From NCBI RefSeq assembly GCF_016801025.1, contig NZ_CP068983.1:3402501-3466500 (forward strand): a stretch of 64,000 nt of DNA, in the 5' to 3' direction. Below are positions 1-10,780 of this stretch, in pieces. This DNA comes from Paradevosia shaoguanensis (GTDB taxonomy: Bacteria; Pseudomonadota; Alphaproteobacteria; Rhizobiales; Devosiaceae). Under the pieces are notes generated by a model. That model did not search any database, was not told the DNA's origin, and was given only the letters and a program-made list of their open reading frames with translations. The first letter of the stretch is position 1; every line of letters starts with the position of its first letter. Position numbers and translations under genes: made by a program.

Positions 1-1
1 C

Positions 2-58
2 AAGGAACTGGGAACGGGCCTGGTCCGCAAGATCAAGAAGGATCTCGGTTTGGAGTGA
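2..58 (+). CDS. hicA: HicA-type toxin, C-terminal fragment (cut by window edge)
   Basis: The frame is open from the window edge and ends at a TGA. The last residues read KELGTGLVRKIKKDLGLE, which resembles the C-terminal G-T-L-x-x-I-hydrophobic pattern of HicA mRNA-interferase toxins. The gene ends 5 bases before the HicB-like ATG, the usual toxin-then-antitoxin order. HicA proteins are small double-stranded-RNA-binding-fold RNases that cleave mRNA. Only about 18 codons are visible, so the catalytic histidine cannot be checked and the call rests largely on the neighbour. Confidence 0.55.
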   Translation, partial: KELGTGLVRKIKKDLGLE

Positions 59-63
59 ATGGC

Positions 64-483
64 ATGCGTTACGCCGTGGAACTGACGCCTGATGATAATG
101 GCACATTACTCGCCACAGTGCCGGATCTGCCTGAAGTTGCGACATTCGGGGAAAACGAGGAGGTTGCCCTGGGGCATGCAATCGATGCGATAGCAACCGC
201 GATTCAGGGGCGTATGTCCGACCGGGAAACTGTTCCTGAGCCGGGCCCGGTCGGGCAACATAGTGTTACCTTGCCTGCCTTGTCCGTGATGAAAGTTGCC
301 CTCTATCGGGCCATGCTCGCCGCGGGTCTGCGCAAATCCGACCTCGGACGCCGGCTGGGCTGGAAACCGGCACAGGTCGATCGGCTGTTCAACTTGCGCC
401 ACGCATCAAGGGTCGATCAGATCGAGGAGGCCTTTCGCGTATTGGGCAAGTCGCTTGAAATTGAGGTGCGGGACGCAGCCTAA
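64..483 (+). CDS. hicB: HicB-family antitoxin with C-terminal helix-turn-helix
   Basis: The 139-residue protein begins MRYAVELTPDDNGTLLATVP and contains the HicB partial-RNase-H-like fold signature (DLPEVATFGENEEVALGHA). A C-terminal DNA-binding segment follows at about residues 85-130 (LRKSDLGRRLGWKPAQVDRL). It should neutralise the HicA toxin and repress the operon. I chose ATG at 64 because GGAG lies 8 bases upstream; a GTG at 55, overlapping the hicA stop, is possible. The stop overlaps the convergent aldo/keto reductase stop by four bases. Confidence 0.85.
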   Translation: MRYAVELTPDDNGTLLATVPDLPEVATFGENEEVALGHAIDAIATAIQGRMSDRETVPEPGPVGQHSVTLPALSVMKVALYRAMLAAGLRKSDLGRRLGWKPAQVDRLFNLRHASRVDQIEEAFRVLGKSLEIEVRDAA

Positions 484-1508
484 ACCGCCTGCCCCCCTGG
501 CAGTGGCGTTCCGCCCGACAGCAATCCCTTGTCCGCCAGAGCGCTCCAGAATCCATCCGGAATATTCACCTGCCACCAGCCCAGAATCCCCTCCAGTTCC
601 TGCGGGCTGCGTGGCCCGGGGAGCACGGTGCAGACGGCCGGATGCGTCAGTGGGAATTGCAGGGCGGCGGCGGGCAGGGGGACGTTGAAATCGGCGCAGA
701 TGGTCTCGATGGCGCGGACGCGGTCGAGCACATCCTGCGGCGCGGCGACGTAGTTCCACGTCGTGCCGCCCACCAGGATGCCTGAATTGAAGGGCGCTGC
801 GGCCACGACCGAGGCCTTGCGCTTGATGCAGGTCGAGAGGAACGGATTGAGCGAGGTCTGTTCCAGGAGCGTGTAGCGGCCGGCGAGCAGGAACACGTCC
901 CAGTCGCCGAGCTCGAAGGCATCCATGAGCACTTCCCACTCATTGACGCCCAGCCCGAAGGCCGAAATCTGCCCCGAGCGCTTGAGCTCCTCCAGGGCCT
1001 TGTAGCCGCCTGTCTCGAGCTGCTTCCAGAACGGCTGATTGCCCTCGACGCCATGCGTGCCGACGCCGATATCGTGGACGTAGAGGATGTCGATCTTGTT
1101 GAGGCCCAGTCGCTGCTGGCTGTCCTCGAACGAGCGCATGATGGCGTCGTAGGAATAGTCGAAGATTTCCTCGAAGGGCAGGGCGCCGGCAAACTGGAAA
1201 TCAGCCGGGCGCGGCCCGAAAAGCGGCTTGAGCAGGCGCCCGACCTTGGTCGAAAGCACGGTGCCCGCGCGGCGATCGCGCAGCACGTCGCCCATAAGGC
1301 GTTCGGAGAGGCCGGTGCCGTAGCGGGGGGCGGTATCGAAATAGGTGATGCCGGCATCGAGCGCAGCAGAGACCGTGGCGCGCGCCTCCTCTGGCGGCAC
1401 GCGCTCGCGCATGCCGGCCAAGGTCGCCCCGCCCAGCCCGAGCGTCGTGATCCTGAGGTCGGTTTCTCCGATCCGCCGGGTTTCGAAAACTGGTTTTGCG
1501 CCTGCCAT
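480..1508 (-). CDS. Aldo/keto reductase, sugar (aldose/fucose) dehydrogenase type
   Basis: This 342-residue protein has the AKR TIM-barrel hallmarks: an N-terminal GLGGATLAG, the catalytic Asp and Tyr in YFDTAPRYGTGLSE, the catalytic Lys in STKVGR and the His in ILYVHDIG. The sequence resembles the D-threo-aldose 1-dehydrogenase / L-fucose dehydrogenase / pyridoxal dehydrogenase subgroup, which oxidises sugars with NAD(P). The ATG at 1508 follows a strong GAGGGAGG; an upstream in-frame ATG at 1541 lacks this. It lies 84 bases downstream of the GguC/AraD1 gene on the same strand, so the pair is probably one sugar-acid operon. The exact substrate is unknown. Confidence 0.85.
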   Translation of the reverse strand: MAGAKPVFETRRIGETDLRITTLGLGGATLAGMRERVPPEEARATVSAALDAGITYFDTAPRYGTGLSERLMGDVLRDRRAGTVLSTKVGRLLKPLFGPRPADFQFAGALPFEEIFDYSYDAIMRSFEDSQQRLGLNKIDILYVHDIGVGTHGVEGNQPFWKQLETGGYKALEELKRSGQISAFGLGVNEWEVLMDAFELGDWDVFLLAGRYTLLEQTSLNPFLSTCIKRKASVVAAAPFNSGILVGGTTWNYVAAPQDVLDRVRAIETICADFNVPLPAAALQFPLTHPAVCTVLPGPRSPQELEGILGWWQVNIPDGFWSALADKGLLSGGTPLPGGQAV

Positions 1509-1592
1509 GTCGCCCTCCCTCGAGCTGCCTCTAACTGACATGTTAGTGGCGCGAGGTAAAGCGGTGCCGATGAAAAGCGCTGGTTGCGGCGA

Positions 1593-2588
1593 TCAATAAA
1601 GCGGCTTGATCTCCACCGTTTCGGCCTCTTCCCAGGCCACCGCATTGCGCAGCGGCGCACCGAATTGCGGCTCGGCGATCTCGAAGACGTCGCCTGCCTC
1701 GGTCTTGATGCCGTCGGCAAAGCTCAGTGTCGCCGTACCGAACATGTGCACGTGCACGTCGCCCGGATTGCGGAAGAGCTCGTATTTGAAGTGGTGGTAT
1801 TCGAGATTGGCGATGGTGTGGGACATGTTGTCCTCGCCCGAGAGGAACGGCTTCTCCCAGAACACTTTGCCGTCCCGCAGGATGCGCGACATGCCCTCGA
1901 CATTGCGCGGCAGTTCACCCAGGCGCAGCTCAGGCCCGAACGAGCAGGCGCGTAGCTTGGAATGGGCGAGGAAGAGGTAGTTCACGCGCTCCGTCACATG
2001 GTCGGAAAATTCGTTGGCGAGCGCAAAGCCGAGGCGGCGCGGATTGCCGTCCTGGTCGATGATGTAGATGCCCGCGATTTCCGGCTCCTCGCCGGCGTCC
2101 CGTGCGAAAGCCGGGGAGGGGATGGGGCGACCGGGCGGAACGACCGAGAAACCGTTGCCCTTGTAGAACCATTCCGGCTGCACGCCGACATGACCCGGCG
2201 CCGGCTTGCCGCCTTCCAGGCCCATGCGGAACATCTTCATGGAATCGGTGAGGTTTTCCTCGGCTTGCGCGCCGTTCGACTTGTGCATGGCGTCGCGCGT
2301 CGCCGCCGAACCGAGATGGGTAAGGCCCGTGCCGGTGACATAGAGATGGGCCGGATCGGGATGGTCGATCGGGGAAAGCAGGCGCCCCTCGGCCATCAGC
2401 GCCACGACATCGACCTCTGCACCCAGCCCTTTCTCGGCAATGATCGTGCCGATGCCGACCTGGCGATCGATGGCGGCCAGCGCCAGGTCGTAGACGCTCG
2501 TCGCGTCGCGGACGATGCGCGCCACGCCGTCCTCGACGGCTGCCACGGCCCTATCGCCGTTGTCGTCATGGAACTGGATCAGGTTCAT
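1593..2588 (-). CDS. gguC: GguC / AraD1-type protein, fumarylacetoacetate-hydrolase fold
   Basis: The 331-residue protein carries FAH-superfamily features, including YVTGTGLTHLGSAATRDAMH, a metal-binding acidic stretch around EPEIAGIYIIDQDGNPRR and a C-terminal GDVHVHMFGTATLSF. These match the AraD1/GguC family. Family members act as 2-keto-3-deoxy-sugar-acid dehydratases or related enzymes in pentose and galactose catabolism and often sit beside sugar ABC transporters. The ATG at 2588 is preceded by GGGAGGCACGGCA. It is probably co-transcribed with the downstream aldo/keto reductase. The specific reaction is inferred from the family only. Confidence 0.8.
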   Translation of the reverse strand: MNLIQFHDDNGDRAVAAVEDGVARIVRDATSVYDLALAAIDRQVGIGTIIAEKGLGAEVDVVALMAEGRLLSPIDHPDPAHLYVTGTGLTHLGSAATRDAMHKSNGAQAEENLTDSMKMFRMGLEGGKPAPGHVGVQPEWFYKGNGFSVVPPGRPIPSPAFARDAGEEPEIAGIYIIDQDGNPRRLGFALANEFSDHVTERVNYLFLAHSKLRACSFGPELRLGELPRNVEGMSRILRDGKVFWEKPFLSGEDNMSHTIANLEYHHFKYELFRNPGDVHVHMFGTATLSFADGIKTEAGDVFEIAEPQFGAPLRNAVAWEEAETVEIKPLY

Positions 2589-2794
2589 TGCCGTGCCTCC
2601 CTCAAGCGTAGCGGGCATAAAACGCAAGGGGGCGCAGCGGGGCAAGAGCTAAAACGTCAAGCCATCAAAAAATCCGGTCTTTATCGAATGTTTCGATGCA
2701 TTGCGGTGCCGTGAGAAATCCCAATTGGTGAGAGGGGAGTTTAGGGGCAACGCTGGGCGAATCCCGCTGGCATGCGGTTTCTCATGAGTTCAGG

Positions 2795-2839
2795 TGTTCT
2801 CATTTTTCGTGTTGACTTTTTGGAAACAAAATGAGAACA
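2795..2839 (+). promoter_or_regulatory. recA promoter with candidate LexA (SOS) operator
   Basis: A -35-like TTGACT lies at 2812-2817. At 2824-2838 is AAAC-N7-GAAC, a 7-of-8 match to the alphaproteobacterial SOS operator GAAC-N7-GAAC (family knowledge). A 12-base perfect inverted repeat, TGTTCTCATTTT at 2795-2806 and its complement at 2828-2839, brackets the -35. The rest of the 334-base gap (2589-2922) shows no convincing gene. Confidence 0.55.
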
Positions 2840-2922
2840 AAATAGGCACATTAGATGGACAGAAAACAGCGGTTCGGACGCGTTGCACCGGTGCCGTTGG
2901 CGTGAAATAAGGAGCGGGACTC

Positions 2923-3996
2923 ATGTCGACACCACTGCGCGTTATCGAGGGAACCATGGATAAGGACAAGGCGCTCGCGGCTGCACTCAGCCAGATCGAG
3001 CGCAATTTCGGCAAGGGCTCCATCATGCGCCTTGGCGAAAATTCCTCCATCGAGGTCGAGGCCATCTCGACCGGTTCGCTGGGGCTCGATATCGCTCTGG
3101 GCATCGGCGGCCTGCCGCGTGGCCGAATCGTGGAAGTGTTCGGGCCGGAAAGCTCGGGCAAGACCACGCTCGCTCTGCATGTCATCGCTGAGGCACAGCG
3201 CAACGGCGGCATATGCGCATTCGTGGATGCCGAGCACGCACTCGACCCGGTCTATGCCCGCAAGCTCGGCGTCAATGTCGACGACCTGCTGATCTCCCAG
3301 CCGGATGCCGGCGAACAGGCGCTCGAAATCGCTGATACACTGGTGCGTTCCGGCGCCATCGACGTGCTCGTGGTCGACTCGGTGGCTGCGCTCACCCCGC
3401 GCGCCGAACTCGAAGGCGAGATGGGCGATTCGCTGCCGGGCCTCCAGGCACGCCTCATGAGCCAGGCCATGCGTAAGCTCACCGCCTCGATTTCCAAGTC
3501 GAAGGCCATGGTGATCTTCATCAACCAGATCCGCATGAAGATCGGCGTGATGTTCGGCTCGCCCGAAACCACGACGGGCGGCAACGCGCTCAAATTCTAC
3601 TCCTCCGTCCGCCTCGACATCCGCCGTATCGGCGCGATCAAGGACCGCGAAGAGGTGGTGGGCAACCAGACCCGCGTGAAGGTCGTCAAGAACAAGCTGG
3701 CACCGCCGTTCCGTCAGGTCGAATTCGACATCATGTATGGCGAAGGCATTTCCAAGATGGGCGAGCTCATCGATCTGGGCGTCAAGAGCGGCATCGTCGA
3801 GAAATCGGGCGCCTGGTTCTCCTATGACAGCCAGCGCCTCGGCCAGGGTCGTGACAATGCCAAGCAGTTCCTCAAGGACAATCCGCAGGTGGCCGCCCAG
3901 ATCGAGCAGGGCGTTCGCGAGAGCGCGGGCCTGATGGGCGATGCCCTCATCACTGCCGGCAGCCCGGAATCGGATGCAGAGGGCACCGAGGAATAG
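2923..3996 (+). CDS. recA: Recombinase RecA
   Basis: This 357-residue protein is unmistakably RecA. It has the Walker A loop GPESSGKTT, Walker [10 protein letters not shown], the L1/L2 DNA-binding loops around [21 protein letters not shown], and an acidic C-terminus. It forms ATP-dependent filaments on single-stranded DNA for homologous recombination and triggers LexA self-cleavage. The start follows AAGGAGCGGGACTC. The gene is probably monocistronic, with a candidate SOS operator upstream and an intrinsic terminator just after the stop. Confidence 0.99.
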   Translation: MSTPLRVIEGTMDKDKALAAALSQIERNFGKGSIMRLGENSSIEVEAISTGSLGLDIALGIGGLPRGRIVEVFGPESSGKTTLALHVIAEAQRNGGICAFVDAEHALDPVYARKLGVNVDDLLISQPDAGEQALEIADTLVRSGAIDVLVVDSVAALTPRAELEGEMGDSLPGLQARLMSQAMRKLTASISKSKAMVIFINQIRMKIGVMFGSPETTTGGNALKFYSSVRLDIRRIGAIKDREEVVGNQTRVKVVKNKLAPPFRQVEFDIMYGEGISKMGELIDLGVKSGIVEKSGAWFSYDSQRLGQGRDNAKQFLKDNPQVAAQIEQGVRESAGLMGDALITAGSPESDAEGTEE

Positions 3997-4023
3997 CCAG
4001 AAATTCCTTCCGAGAGAGACCTG

Positions 4024-4050
4024 GGGCGTCGCGTGAGCGGCGCCCTTTTT
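4024..4050 (+). terminator. Intrinsic terminator after recA
   Basis: A 9-bp stem (4024-4032 with 4037-4045, one G-U pair) encloses a GTGA loop and is followed by five T residues. Confidence 0.85.
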
Positions 4051-4230
4051 GTCTTTGGAGGGAGCGCTGACCTTTTGGTCGTGCTGCGCGGGCATCAACG
4101 CTGGTGTTACCGGCCGCGCTCGTCCACTGCGCCGCTGGACGAACCCGCACCCGCGCGATAGAAAGCCCGGTCAAATTTCCAAGGGTGCGCTCGGGGGCGT
4201 GCCACCTTTTCCGCGAGGAATGCCTATACC

Positions 4231-6879
<2,649 letters not shown>

Positions 6880-6899
6880 TCACCCGATCAATTGGAATG

Positions 6900-6931
6900 A
6901 AAAAGCCCCGGTCTTGCGACCGGGGCTTTTT
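6900..6931. terminator. Bidirectional terminator between alaS and the EamA transporter
   Basis: A perfect 14-bp stem (A5-GCCCCGGTC paired with GACCGGGGC-T5) with a TTGC loop has A and T tracts on either side. It can therefore terminate alaS on the plus strand and the convergent transporter gene on the minus strand. Confidence 0.92.
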
Positions 6932-6937
6932 GCTGGC

Positions 6938-7870
6938 TCAGGGTTCGGGCCCCTGCACATCCACGATGTTGCGTCTCGCGCCGTCGCGGCGGGCGCGAAA
7001 TTCGGCGAAGCGTCCGGCAATGCGGGCGCTCGTGCCGTCGGCGAAGATGTTGAGCAGGCCGGCAATGACGATGACCACGATGCCGGCAATCGCCACCAGG
7101 TCGGGGAATTCGGCATAGAACAGCGCGCCGAAGAAGATGCCCCAGATGATCTGGCTATACTGGATCGGCGCCACCACGCTGGCCGGCGCATTCTTGGTGG
7201 CGAGCACCAGCATCAGGTGGCCGGCGCCGATAGCGATGCCGGCTACGGCGAGCAGCAGCATTTCCCAGAGCGTGGGCATGTGGAAGCTCGGCAGCATGGC
7301 GAGGCCGTTGAAGACGATCGACCAGATGGCGGGAATGGCGATGAGCGTCGTGCGCTGCTCCTTGCCGGCAATGACGCGCAGGATCGTGGTCGTGGCCGCG
7401 GAGAAGAACACGCAGAGGAGAGCCGTGATGTGGCCCAGTTCCAGCTCACGGAAACCGGGGCGCACTACCACCATCACGCCGGCGAAGCTCAGCAGCCCCA
7501 GCAGCCAGCGCAGCAGGCCCACCTGCTCCTTGAGCACGAAGACCGAGAGGATGGTGATGACCACCGGCACGAGGAAGACGATGGCATAGGCCTCGGCGAG
7601 CGGGATGGTGATGAAGGAATAGGTGATGAGCACCGCTGAGGCGACGCCGCAGAAGGCGCGCAGATGCACCAGGAACGGTTGCTTCATGCGGAAGATATTG
7701 CGCCAGCTCTCCGTCCTGGGCTTGGAGACGAGCGGCGGGATCAGCGCGAAGATATAGGTGAAGAACCCGATCTCGAAGATGCCCACCGTGCTGCCGAGCC
7801 CCTTGATGAGGGCGTCGGCGCACGAGAAGACCAGGTAGGAAACGAGAGCGAATACGATCCCGATCGGCAT
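6938..7870 (-). CDS. EamA/DMT-superfamily transporter (downstream paralogue)
   Basis: This 310-residue protein has about ten hydrophobic helices in two EamA repeats. It begins MPIGIVFALVSYLVFSCADA. A QYSQIIWG motif and the C-terminal basic tail are typical of RhaT/EamA drug-metabolite transporters. The ATG is the first codon after the paralogous gene ends, 16 bases downstream of it, and follows GGGAGTCTCC. The two proteins align along their length, so this is a tandem duplication. The transported compound cannot be told; family members export amino acids, metabolites or drugs. Confidence 0.88.
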   Translation of the reverse strand: MPIGIVFALVSYLVFSCADALIKGLGSTVGIFEIGFFTYIFALIPPLVSKPRTESWRNIFRMKQPFLVHLRAFCGVASAVLITYSFITIPLAEAYAIVFLVPVVITILSVFVLKEQVGLLRWLLGLLSFAGVMVVVRPGFRELELGHITALLCVFFSAATTTILRVIAGKEQRTTLIAIPAIWSIVFNGLAMLPSFHMPTLWEMLLLAVAGIAIGAGHLMLVLATKNAPASVVAPIQYSQIIWGIFFGALFYAEFPDLVAIAGIVVIVIAGLLNIFADGTSARIAGRFAEFRARRDGARRNIVDVQGPEP

Positions 7871-7886
7871 GGAGACTCCCTGTCGG

Positions 7887-8837
7887 TCAGGCGGCCTTCT
7901 TCTCGGTGTCGGCCGGCTTCTGGTCATTGGCGGCAGCAGGCGCCTTGGCGGCGGCCGGGCCACGGAGGATAGCGAACCGCGCGACGGCGCGGCGGCGCAC
8001 TTCTGCAGGCACGACGTTGAGCACGCCGGCCACGACCACGACCGCAAGGCCCACATAGGCGATGGCGTCCGGGAACTCGTGATAGAAAGTCGCGCCGAAG
8101 ACGATGGCCCAGAGGATCTGGCTATATTGGGTGGGCGCCACCATGCTGGCCGGCGACAGGCGCGTCGAGGTGATGAAGCAGAGGTGCCCCACGCCACCGA
8201 GAATGCCCATGGCCACGAAGAAGGCCAGTTGCTGGAGCGACGGCATCACAAATGTGGGTATCATCATCAGGCCGTTGAAGATGATGAGGTAGGAGGTCGG
8301 CACGCCGAACACCGACACCCGCTTTTCGCGCGGGGCGACGGTACGCAGGATCGTGGTGGTCATCGAGCCGAAGAAGGCGCTGCCGACGGCGGCGAGGTGC
8401 CCCCAATGCAATTCGCGGAAGCCGGGGCGCACGACGATGAGCACGCCGAGGAAGCTGATCATAAGCAGCACCCAGCGCTGGGTCGGCACATGCTCCTTGA
8501 GCACCAGCACCGAAATGATGGTGACGAAGACCGGCGCGAGGAAGGCGATGGAATAGACTTCGGCCAGCGGAATGGTGGTGAAGGCGAAGACCACCATGGT
8601 GGCGCTGAGTACGCCGGTGATGGCGCGGGCGTGAAGGAGCCAGGGGTGGTTGAGCTTGTAGGTATCGCGCCAGCGCTCGCCCTTGGGCTTGCTGAGCACG
8701 GCCGGGATCAGCGAGAAAAGCGCGGAGAAGAAGCCGATCTCGAAAACGGTCAGGTGACCGGAGAAGCTTTTGACGATCGCATCGCTGCACGAATAGAGCG
8801 CGTACGAACCCAGCGCAAAAAGGACGCCGACCGGCAT
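7887..8837 (-). CDS. EamA/DMT-superfamily transporter (upstream paralogue)
   Basis: A 316-residue multi-helix membrane protein beginning MPVGVLFALGSYALYSCSDA, closely similar to the gene 16 bases downstream. Shared landmarks are the FEIGFF, RPGFREL and PTQYSQILW segments. It has a distinctive Ala/Lys-rich cytoplasmic tail ending DTEKKAA. It is probably the first gene of a two-gene operon. Both are EamA-type transporters with unknown substrate, and they could be functionally redundant or form a heteromer. Confidence 0.88.
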   Translation of the reverse strand: MPVGVLFALGSYALYSCSDAIVKSFSGHLTVFEIGFFSALFSLIPAVLSKPKGERWRDTYKLNHPWLLHARAITGVLSATMVVFAFTTIPLAEVYSIAFLAPVFVTIISVLVLKEHVPTQRWVLLMISFLGVLIVVRPGFRELHWGHLAAVGSAFFGSMTTTILRTVAPREKRVSVFGVPTSYLIIFNGLMMIPTFVMPSLQQLAFFVAMGILGGVGHLCFITSTRLSPASMVAPTQYSQILWAIVFGATFYHEFPDAIAYVGLAVVVVAGVLNVVPAEVRRRAVARFAILRGPAAAKAPAAANDQKPADTEKKAA

Positions 8838-9109
8838 CTAGGATATCCAATCATAATAGATATCGCACCGCTGCGCGGGGGCTGGGGAGGCGCGTGGGGA
8901 GGCAGGGGCCGCGGGGAGAGGGCGGCTCAATCCTGAAAACTACAATACGCATACTATGCCGAAATTGTGAGTGCTTTCTTGCCACGCGAAAGAAATAGTT
9001 GAGATAGGCGGAAGCTTTGGGGGAGGGGGCGGCGTGCGGATGGTCCACCGAGCGCAGGAAACGCTTCCCAAGGGCTTGCTTTAGAGCACAACACCAACCC
9101 CACTCCCGC
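8838..9109. other. Gene-free stretch upstream of the EamA pair
   Basis: Part of a 426-base gap (8838-9263). The first half holds purine-rich, low-complexity sequence (GGGGAGGCGCG-type) followed by an AT-richer patch near 8940-9000 that may carry the transporter promoter. I see no convincing coding frame or RNA gene. The second half is the REP-like element listed separately. Confidence 0.5.
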
Positions 9110-9196
9110 ACTTCCCCGGCCGCAGAGCCGGGGCCCACGGATATCTCCACTCGAGTGGAGGGATGCAATAGGCCCCGGGTCTTCGCCCGCGGAAGT
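9110..9196 (+). repeat. REP-like three-hairpin palindromic element, copy R1
   Basis: Three hairpins lie in a row. The left arm is CCCCGGC (9114-9120) with GCCGGGG (9127-9133). The centre is the perfect 14-base palindrome TCCACTCGAGTGGA (9146-9159). The right arm is CCCCGGGTCTTCGCCC, with one mutated base. The same module recurs at 32.9/34.0, 53.1, 53.4, 53.6 and 58.4/59.5 kb. It contains an unoccupied AGAGCCGGGGCCCA (9124-9137), the sequence used by the two IS110-family insertions. Confidence 0.85.
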
Positions 9197-9263
9197 TCAG
9201 TGGTGGGGTAGGAGCGTGCTCACTACGGCACGGGAACGGCACAGTTGAAGGGCGCTGCCCCTC

Positions 9264-10241
9264 TCACGCCCCGCCCTTAACCGCCGGCCCTATCACCTCG
9301 ATCTTGTTCGTCCACAAGTACCCGTCGAACCCGAACGGCACCTTGGCCAGTTCCTCGACCGTATCGATTCCCGAAGTGCCCGGGTCTCCTGCCTCGAATG
9401 CACCGAGGAGGATCACCTGGCTGCCCACGCTCTGCATGCGCTGGACGAAGAGATTGGGCCAGCCCCACATCCAGGGCGCCACGTTGATCGGCATCATGAT
9501 GCGCGTGTTGCGGCAGGGCGTGGGGACGTAGCCGGTCCAGCCCAGGCCGGCATATTGGAGGACGCAGTCCATGGTCGATTTACGTGTCCAGGCATTGTCG
9601 AGCCCGAGGAGTTCCTGGGCCTTGAGCGTGGGCGGATCGCCGCCATAGACGCCCCAGACTTCATCGCGCCAGGCTGGGTTGCTGGCGACCACCGCCGCGA
9701 GCATGTCGGCCTCGCGCACCTCGTTGCTCTTGAAGTTGACGAGGAATTTGTCGTCCGGGAAGGCCGCCAGCACTTCGCGCAGTTCGGGCATCATGGCCAC
9801 GCCCTGCCCACGGAAGGGGAAGGTCTTGCCGCCATCGGCGGTATAGCCGTAGGCGATGTCGAGCGTCTTGAGGAAGGGCATAGCCTGTTCGCGCGTCACG
9901 CCGGTCGCCGCCGTGTGGCAATCGAGTGTCCAGTCGTGGAGTACGGCGAGCTGGCCGTCGGTCGTGGGATGGATATCCAGCTCCACGATATCGGCGCCGG
10001 CCTTGAAGGCGGCCTCCATCGAGGGCAGCGTGTTCTCGAAAAAGCCATGGGTCGGCGGGTCGATGCGCTCGGCGCTGCAGCCGTCATTGCCCAGGCCGTT
10101 ATTGTCGAAAGTCTGATGCACGCCGCGATGGGCGATCAGCTCCACCTTGGCGTCGACGGGCGGTGAAACGCGCCAGCTTGCGTTCCACACGAAGACGAGC
10201 GCGATGAAAACCGCGAGTCCGATCAGAATCTTGCGCAGCAT
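9264..10241 (-). CDS. Glycerophosphodiester phosphodiesterase family protein, membrane-anchored
   Basis: The 325-residue protein starts with an N-terminal hydrophobic segment (residues 4-22) that looks like a signal anchor. The GDPD motifs follow: the catalytic HRG in LIAHRGVHQ, ENTLPS, VELDIHPTTDGQ with metal-binding Glu/Asp, and the catalytic His in LHDWTLD. GDPD enzymes hydrolyse glycerophosphodiesters to glycerol-3-phosphate and an alcohol, here probably on the periplasmic face. It carries longer insertions than cytoplasmic UgpQ. The neighbours give no pathway hint. Confidence 0.85.
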   Translation of the reverse strand: MLRKILIGLAVFIALVFVWNASWRVSPPVDAKVELIAHRGVHQTFDNNGLGNDGCSAERIDPPTHGFFENTLPSMEAAFKAGADIVELDIHPTTDGQLAVLHDWTLDCHTAATGVTREQAMPFLKTLDIAYGYTADGGKTFPFRGQGVAMMPELREVLAAFPDDKFLVNFKSNEVREADMLAAVVASNPAWRDEVWGVYGGDPPTLKAQELLGLDNAWTRKSTMDCVLQYAGLGWTGYVPTPCRNTRIMMPINVAPWMWGWPNLFVQRMQSVGSQVILLGAFEAGDPGTSGIDTVEELAKVPFGFDGYLWTNKIEVIGPAVKGGA

Positions 10242-10267
10242 GCTTGAAGTGTCCCCTCAGAAATCGA

Positions 10268-10780
10268 TCAGGCCTGGCGAGCGCGTTCGCTGAAGCGCGA
10301 CCACTTCTTGCGTGGCGCCGCTTTGGCCTGCGGTTCCTTGATGAGATAGAACACCTGGGTCTGCCCGCGGTCCGGATCGTCGGCGTCGTAGATTTCCCAT
10401 TTGACGCCCGCGAGCTTGCGTTCTCCCTCCGCCGACCAGGCGCGGATGCGCTCGTGGACGCGCGGCAGGAGATGCGTCGGGCCGGTATGGGTAGCCGTCA
10501 CGGCGCGTCCGGCGGGAGCGGCGACGCATTGCAGGTCGTCGTCACCGCAGAAGGCCTCGGTGACTTCAACGCCGATATCGACCGTCACCTCGTCGCCCGC
10601 TTCACCCCAATAGATCACGACGTTGCGGCCGCTATGCTTGAGGCCGCGTTCGCGCACGCGATCCCACACGGGGGAGGCGGCGATGGCGTCCGAGATCGCC
10701 TCTATCGAGATGCGGCTGCGCACGGCAGCGAGCAATAGCGGGGCGGCTTCGATGATGCCGATGTCGAGCAGCGGTATCAT
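10268..10780 (-). CDS. GyrI-like / effector-binding domain protein
   Basis: The 170-residue protein runs from MIPLLDIGIIEAAPLLLAAV and resembles stand-alone GyrI-like small-molecule-binding domains. Supporting segments are HSGRNVVIYWG, VTVDIGVEV, AVTATHTGPTHLLPRVHERI and a C-terminal TQVFYLI. Such domains bind hydrophobic ligands in AraC/MerR regulators or modulate gyrase. No DNA-binding domain is present. Its ATG overlaps the stop of the upstream secreted-protein gene (ATGA), so the two are translationally coupled. The function is otherwise unknown. Confidence 0.7.
   Translation of the reverse strand: MIPLLDIGIIEAAPLLLAAVRSRISIEAISDAIAASPVWDRVRERGLKHSGRNVVIYWGEAGDEVTVDIGVEVTEAFCGDDDLQCVAAPAGRAVTATHTGPTHLLPRVHERIRAWSAEGERKLAGVKWEIYDADDPDRGQTQVFYLIKEPQAKAAPRKKWSRFSERARQA

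Noticed and set aside
4051-4230. T-box or other riboswitch upstream of alaS
   Set aside because: No specifier hairpin or T-box sequence is seen, and T-boxes are not expected in this group for alaS.
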